From JAHEKD01 sp965204695 (GTDB lineage Bacteria; Pseudomonadota; Gammaproteobacteria; Arenicellales; JAHEKD01), in NCBI GenBank assembly GCA_965204695.1, contig OZ242007.1, positions 2,976,001 to 3,040,000 of the forward strand: a DNA stretch of 64,000 bases. The letters run 5' to 3'. The translations under genes were made by a program, and so were the position numbers. Positions 62,018 to 64,000 of the stretch are shown here, in pieces. A model generated the notes under the pieces. It ran no database searches. It saw only the letters and a list, made by a program, of their open reading frames with translations, and was not told where the DNA came from. Position 1 is the first letter of the stretch, and the number at the start of each line of letters is the position of its first letter.

Positions 62018-62416
62018 GTTAAACAGCGTGCAAAAATGAACAGTTTCAGGGGTGATCAGCGCGCAAAACTGAACACCTTTACTGTTAACTATCTCGGAGT
62101 TAAGAATCCGAGGAAACTGTCAGGTGATCTGCATGCATATCTGTACCAAGATACGGCGAATGTGTTTAGTCGAAGGCCGCAACGTCAGCGAAGTAGCCCG
62201 TGAATTTAATCTATCACGCACTACCGTCTATAAATATTTAAATGAATCCAACGAACCCAACGAACCCGTTTACCAGCGCTCGGTTCCTATTGTCTGTCCA
62301 AAGTTGGAGTCATTTAAACCTCAGCTGATCGAATGGCTTGAATTAGATGCGACACGTTCAGTACGCGCTCGACGCACGGCTGTTCAATTGTATGAAGGAA
62401 TTCAACTTCAGGGTTA
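62018..62416 (+). mobile_element. istA: IS21-family 5' fragment
   Basis: Outer end TGTTAAACAGCGTGCAAAA, second motif CAGCGCGCAAAACTGAACA, then the first 93 or so codons of istA (MHICTKIRRMCLVEGRNVSE to LYEGIQLQGY), with a duplicated ASN-Glu-Pro unit (NEPNEPVYQ). Sequence identity with the full copy ends at 62416. Confidence 0.85.
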
Positions 62417-63255
62417 CTCAACTGATTCAACCACTTGGAAAATCCTCACTAAAACTGGAATTTGCCGGTGGCCAGACCTTAACTACTGATCTGGTGGTTT
62501 TTTCAGCCAGTATTCGTCCACGAGATGAGTTAGCACGAGCAGCCGGCCTGCAAATCGGTGAACGTGGTGGGATAACTATCAATAATTACTGTCAAACATC
62601 GGATAGCAATATTTACGCTATCGGTGAATGCGCCAGTTGGAATGAGCAGATTTTTGGCCTGGTCGCACCGGGGTATCAAATGGCAACGGTGGCTGCACAA
62701 CACTTAGGTTTCGGCACAGTAAGCTTTTCGGGCGCTGACATGAGTACCAAACTCAAGCTGCTGGGGATTGATGTTGCCAGTATCGGTGATGCCCATGCCA
62801 ACAGTGAAGGTGCACAGTGTTATGTGTTGACAGATGAAAAAAACCAGACCTATAAAAAACTAATCGTTAGTGAAGATGGGAAAAATCTACTGGGTGCAGT
62901 ATTAGTCGGTGATGCCGAACAGTATGGCTATTTACACCAATTAACTATAAATCAAATGGATTTACCTGAACAGCCGGTGCAATTACTGATTCCAGGTGCT
63001 GAAGGCAGTATTGCAGGTGGTGGTGTTGAGGCGATTCCTGACGCAGCGCAAATTTGCACTTGCCATAATGTCAGTAAGGCCGGGCTTTGTGAAGCAATAA
63101 ATGCCGGGGCCAGTAATCTTGGTGAGCTAAAAGCGGTGACCAAAGCAGGTACAGGTTGTGGTGGTTGCACTGCATTGGTTACTCAGGTGCTCAATCATCA
63201 ACTCGAAAGTATGGGCTTTAGTGTAGATACAAGCATCTGTGTAAAGTCAAGCTGA
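62417..63255 (+). pseudogene. NAD(P)H-nitrite/nitrate reductase flavoprotein, 5' part lost
   Basis: From TQLIQPLGKSSLKLEFAGGQ on: FAD/NAD-binding fold (LVVFSASIRPRDELARAAGL, SNIYAIGECASWNEQIFGLV), rubredoxin-reductase-type C-terminal domain, then a BFD-like [2Fe-2S] domain (ICTCHNVSKAGLCEAI and GTGCGGC, four Cys). It corresponds to the middle of NirB, or the C-terminus of NasC-like electron-transfer subunits, which would stop here naturally. The N-terminal 250 or so residues are replaced by the IS21 fragment. The in-frame ATG at 62347 lies inside istA sequence and gives a chimera. Confidence 0.7.
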
Positions 63256-63307
63256 ATTTAATTTTTATTCGGGTCAAATAAGTTAACATACCTTGCAAGC
63301 AAAAAAG

Positions 63308-63328
63308 AGCCCTCGGGGGACGAGGGCT
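63308..63328 (-). terminator. Hairpin with T run on the minus strand
   Basis: Arms AGCCCTCG / CGAGGGCT, loop GGGGA. The A run on its plus-strand left side becomes a T run for minus-strand transcripts. It could also cap the reductase gene on the plus strand. Confidence 0.55.
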
Positions 63329-63333
63329 AGAAT

Positions 63334-63800
63334 AAGTAAGGGGTATATAAAATAAGTAAGTCTGTTCAGTATAGTGATTTTGCTACTTGGCCTATAGTCT
63401 TAATAAGGCGGTTTGTTACTATACTTTTGTCTATCTTTTCAGCTCATAAACACTAAAAAATATGGAATTTTGCCTATTGCTAAATCAAACCAATCAATTT
63501 TATAATGCGGGTGGCTTTTCATAAGCCACCCGCCGCAGAAGGGATAGACAAGGGGTAGAAGTCAACCTTCCGGCGGGCTCGTAATTTACCAATTTTTTCT
63601 TTAATTTCAACGTATTATTAATGAAAATATTAATGATATTTAACTGTCAATTTTTGACTGACTGAGTATATTTGCTGTTACTTCGATATTGAGATATGCG
63701 ACACACAATTCTTTAATATCATGGTAGAGCCCCTTGTTTTTCAACCTACCCGTACGTTTTACAAGGGGCTATTTATCCCTAGTTTATGAAAACATAATTT
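63334..63800. other. Non-coding stretch with hairpins
   Basis: No gene is supported. Besides the hairpin at 63507 there is a large-loop stem AGCCCCTTGT / ACAAGGGGCT (63728-63770), 31 bp after the IS110-family stop on the minus strand, which may be the terminator or part of a guide-RNA end of that element. The repeat AATAAGTAAG occurs twice at about 63330-63360. Confidence 0.4.
63507..63533. terminator. Perfect 11-bp hairpin
   Basis: GCGGGTGGCTT / AAGCCACCCGC with loop TTCAT. No long T run follows on either strand, so it may be a terminator of weak type or an RNA-processing element. Confidence 0.5.
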
Positions 63801-64000
63801 CTATTTTGCAGGGCAATTCGCCTGCCACATTCGATTTTCAGTGATTAACGAATTTGCCAGAATGATCAACTTACGCATCACCGCCGTTAGTGCCACCTTT
63901 GGATTTTTCCCACGTCTGATTAATTTTCGATAGGTTTGACCTAAGAAATGTGAACCTCTAATACAGCTTATTGACGCCATATAGAGCGCATTTCGGACAT
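63801..64000 (-). CDS. IS110-family transposase, C-terminal part (runs off the window)
   Basis: Minus-strand frame RNALYMASISCIRGSHFLGQ, then RKLIRRGKNPKVALTAVMRK and LIILANSLITENRMWQ with a stop at 63801. It matches the last 65 residues of Transposase_20 proteins. The catalytic part lies beyond the right edge. It is a third IS110-type gene, different from the other two. Confidence 0.75.
   Translation of the reverse strand, partial: VRNALYMASISCIRGSHFLGQTYRKLIRRGKNPKVALTAVMRKLIILANSLITENRMWQANCPAK

Noticed and set aside
62347..63255. Treating the reductase frame as a complete gene from ATG 62347
   Set aside because: The first 23 codons read IS21 istA DNA in another frame; real similarity to the reductase starts only after the junction at 62417.
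1..64000. CRISPR array
   Set aside because: No regularly spaced direct repeats of 25-40 bp were found; all repeats are IS or Tn ends, duplicated genes or operators.

Overview
The window looks like a Gammaproteobacterial accessory region. Base composition is moderately AT-rich. The transposase families, Rep_3 and ParA plasmid genes, LexA/Y-polymerase cassette, TRAP-transporter and nitrite-reductase fragments, and GEVED plus C25-peptidase surface proteins all fit a large-genome, IS-rich aquatic or sediment lineage. The species is not determinable from the sequence. There is no CRISPR array, no rRNA and no complete tRNA. Almost everything is mobile, cargo of mobile elements, or debris left by them.

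Layout. 0-4.4 kb: a strand-consistent run of a secreted zinc protease, a serine recombinase, an ankyrin/peptidoglycan-binding protein and a MORN-repeat protein. 4.4-7.4 kb: a group II intron lacking its 3' ribozyme domains, then an internally deleted IS3-family element that beheads a large unknown gene (to 9.7 kb). 9.9-13.5 kb: a PIN-type toxin-antitoxin pair and a LexA-like/Y-polymerase/SRAP DNA-damage operon. 13.7-21.7 kb: genes cut by small Tn3-type inverted-repeat elements, a LuxR regulator, an outer-membrane barrel protein, a beta-lactamase-family hydrolase, a WGR protein. 21.7-30.4 kb: an IS21 element, a conjugation-type ATPase beheaded next to it, another IS3-family element, a cut DNA methyltransferase, a two-gene coiled-coil/OLD-nuclease module that may be anti-phage, and a 3' tRNA-Lys fragment that is probably an attachment site. 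30.5-38 kb: three tyrosine integrases, a 2.5-kb gene-poor but strongly structured stretch, and Tn3 transposition genes (one broken).

38-57.5 kb is the most unusual part. Two giant C25 (gingipain-like) cysteine peptidases lie about 11 kb apart in opposite orientations. Their last roughly 890 residues are almost identical, but their secreted N-terminal modules are unrelated. Each overlaps by 11 bp a 46-aa ORF, not previously called, whose sequence fits the YxxPxLxxxG leader pattern of lasso-type RiPP precursors. Between them lie two identical parDE modules each ending in a Tn3-type inverted repeat, a Tn3 transposon with an internally deleted transposase, two IS110-family elements, a complete copy of the IS3-family element of 6.2 kb, and a vapBC pair.

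57.5-64 kb is plasmid and chromosome debris: a cut IS3-family copy, truncated parA with an RHH partner, higBA, a beheaded Rep_3 initiator, a DDE transposase, and a TRAP-receptor fragment and an NAD(P)H-nitrite/nitrate-reductase fragment separated by an IS21 remnant. The end of a third IS110-family gene runs off the right edge.

How the genes work together: five toxin-antitoxin modules stabilise the region, recombinases and IS elements rearrange it, and the retained cargo consists of secreted proteins, a damage-tolerance operon and a candidate defence module. All functions are read from sequence motifs; no database search was run.
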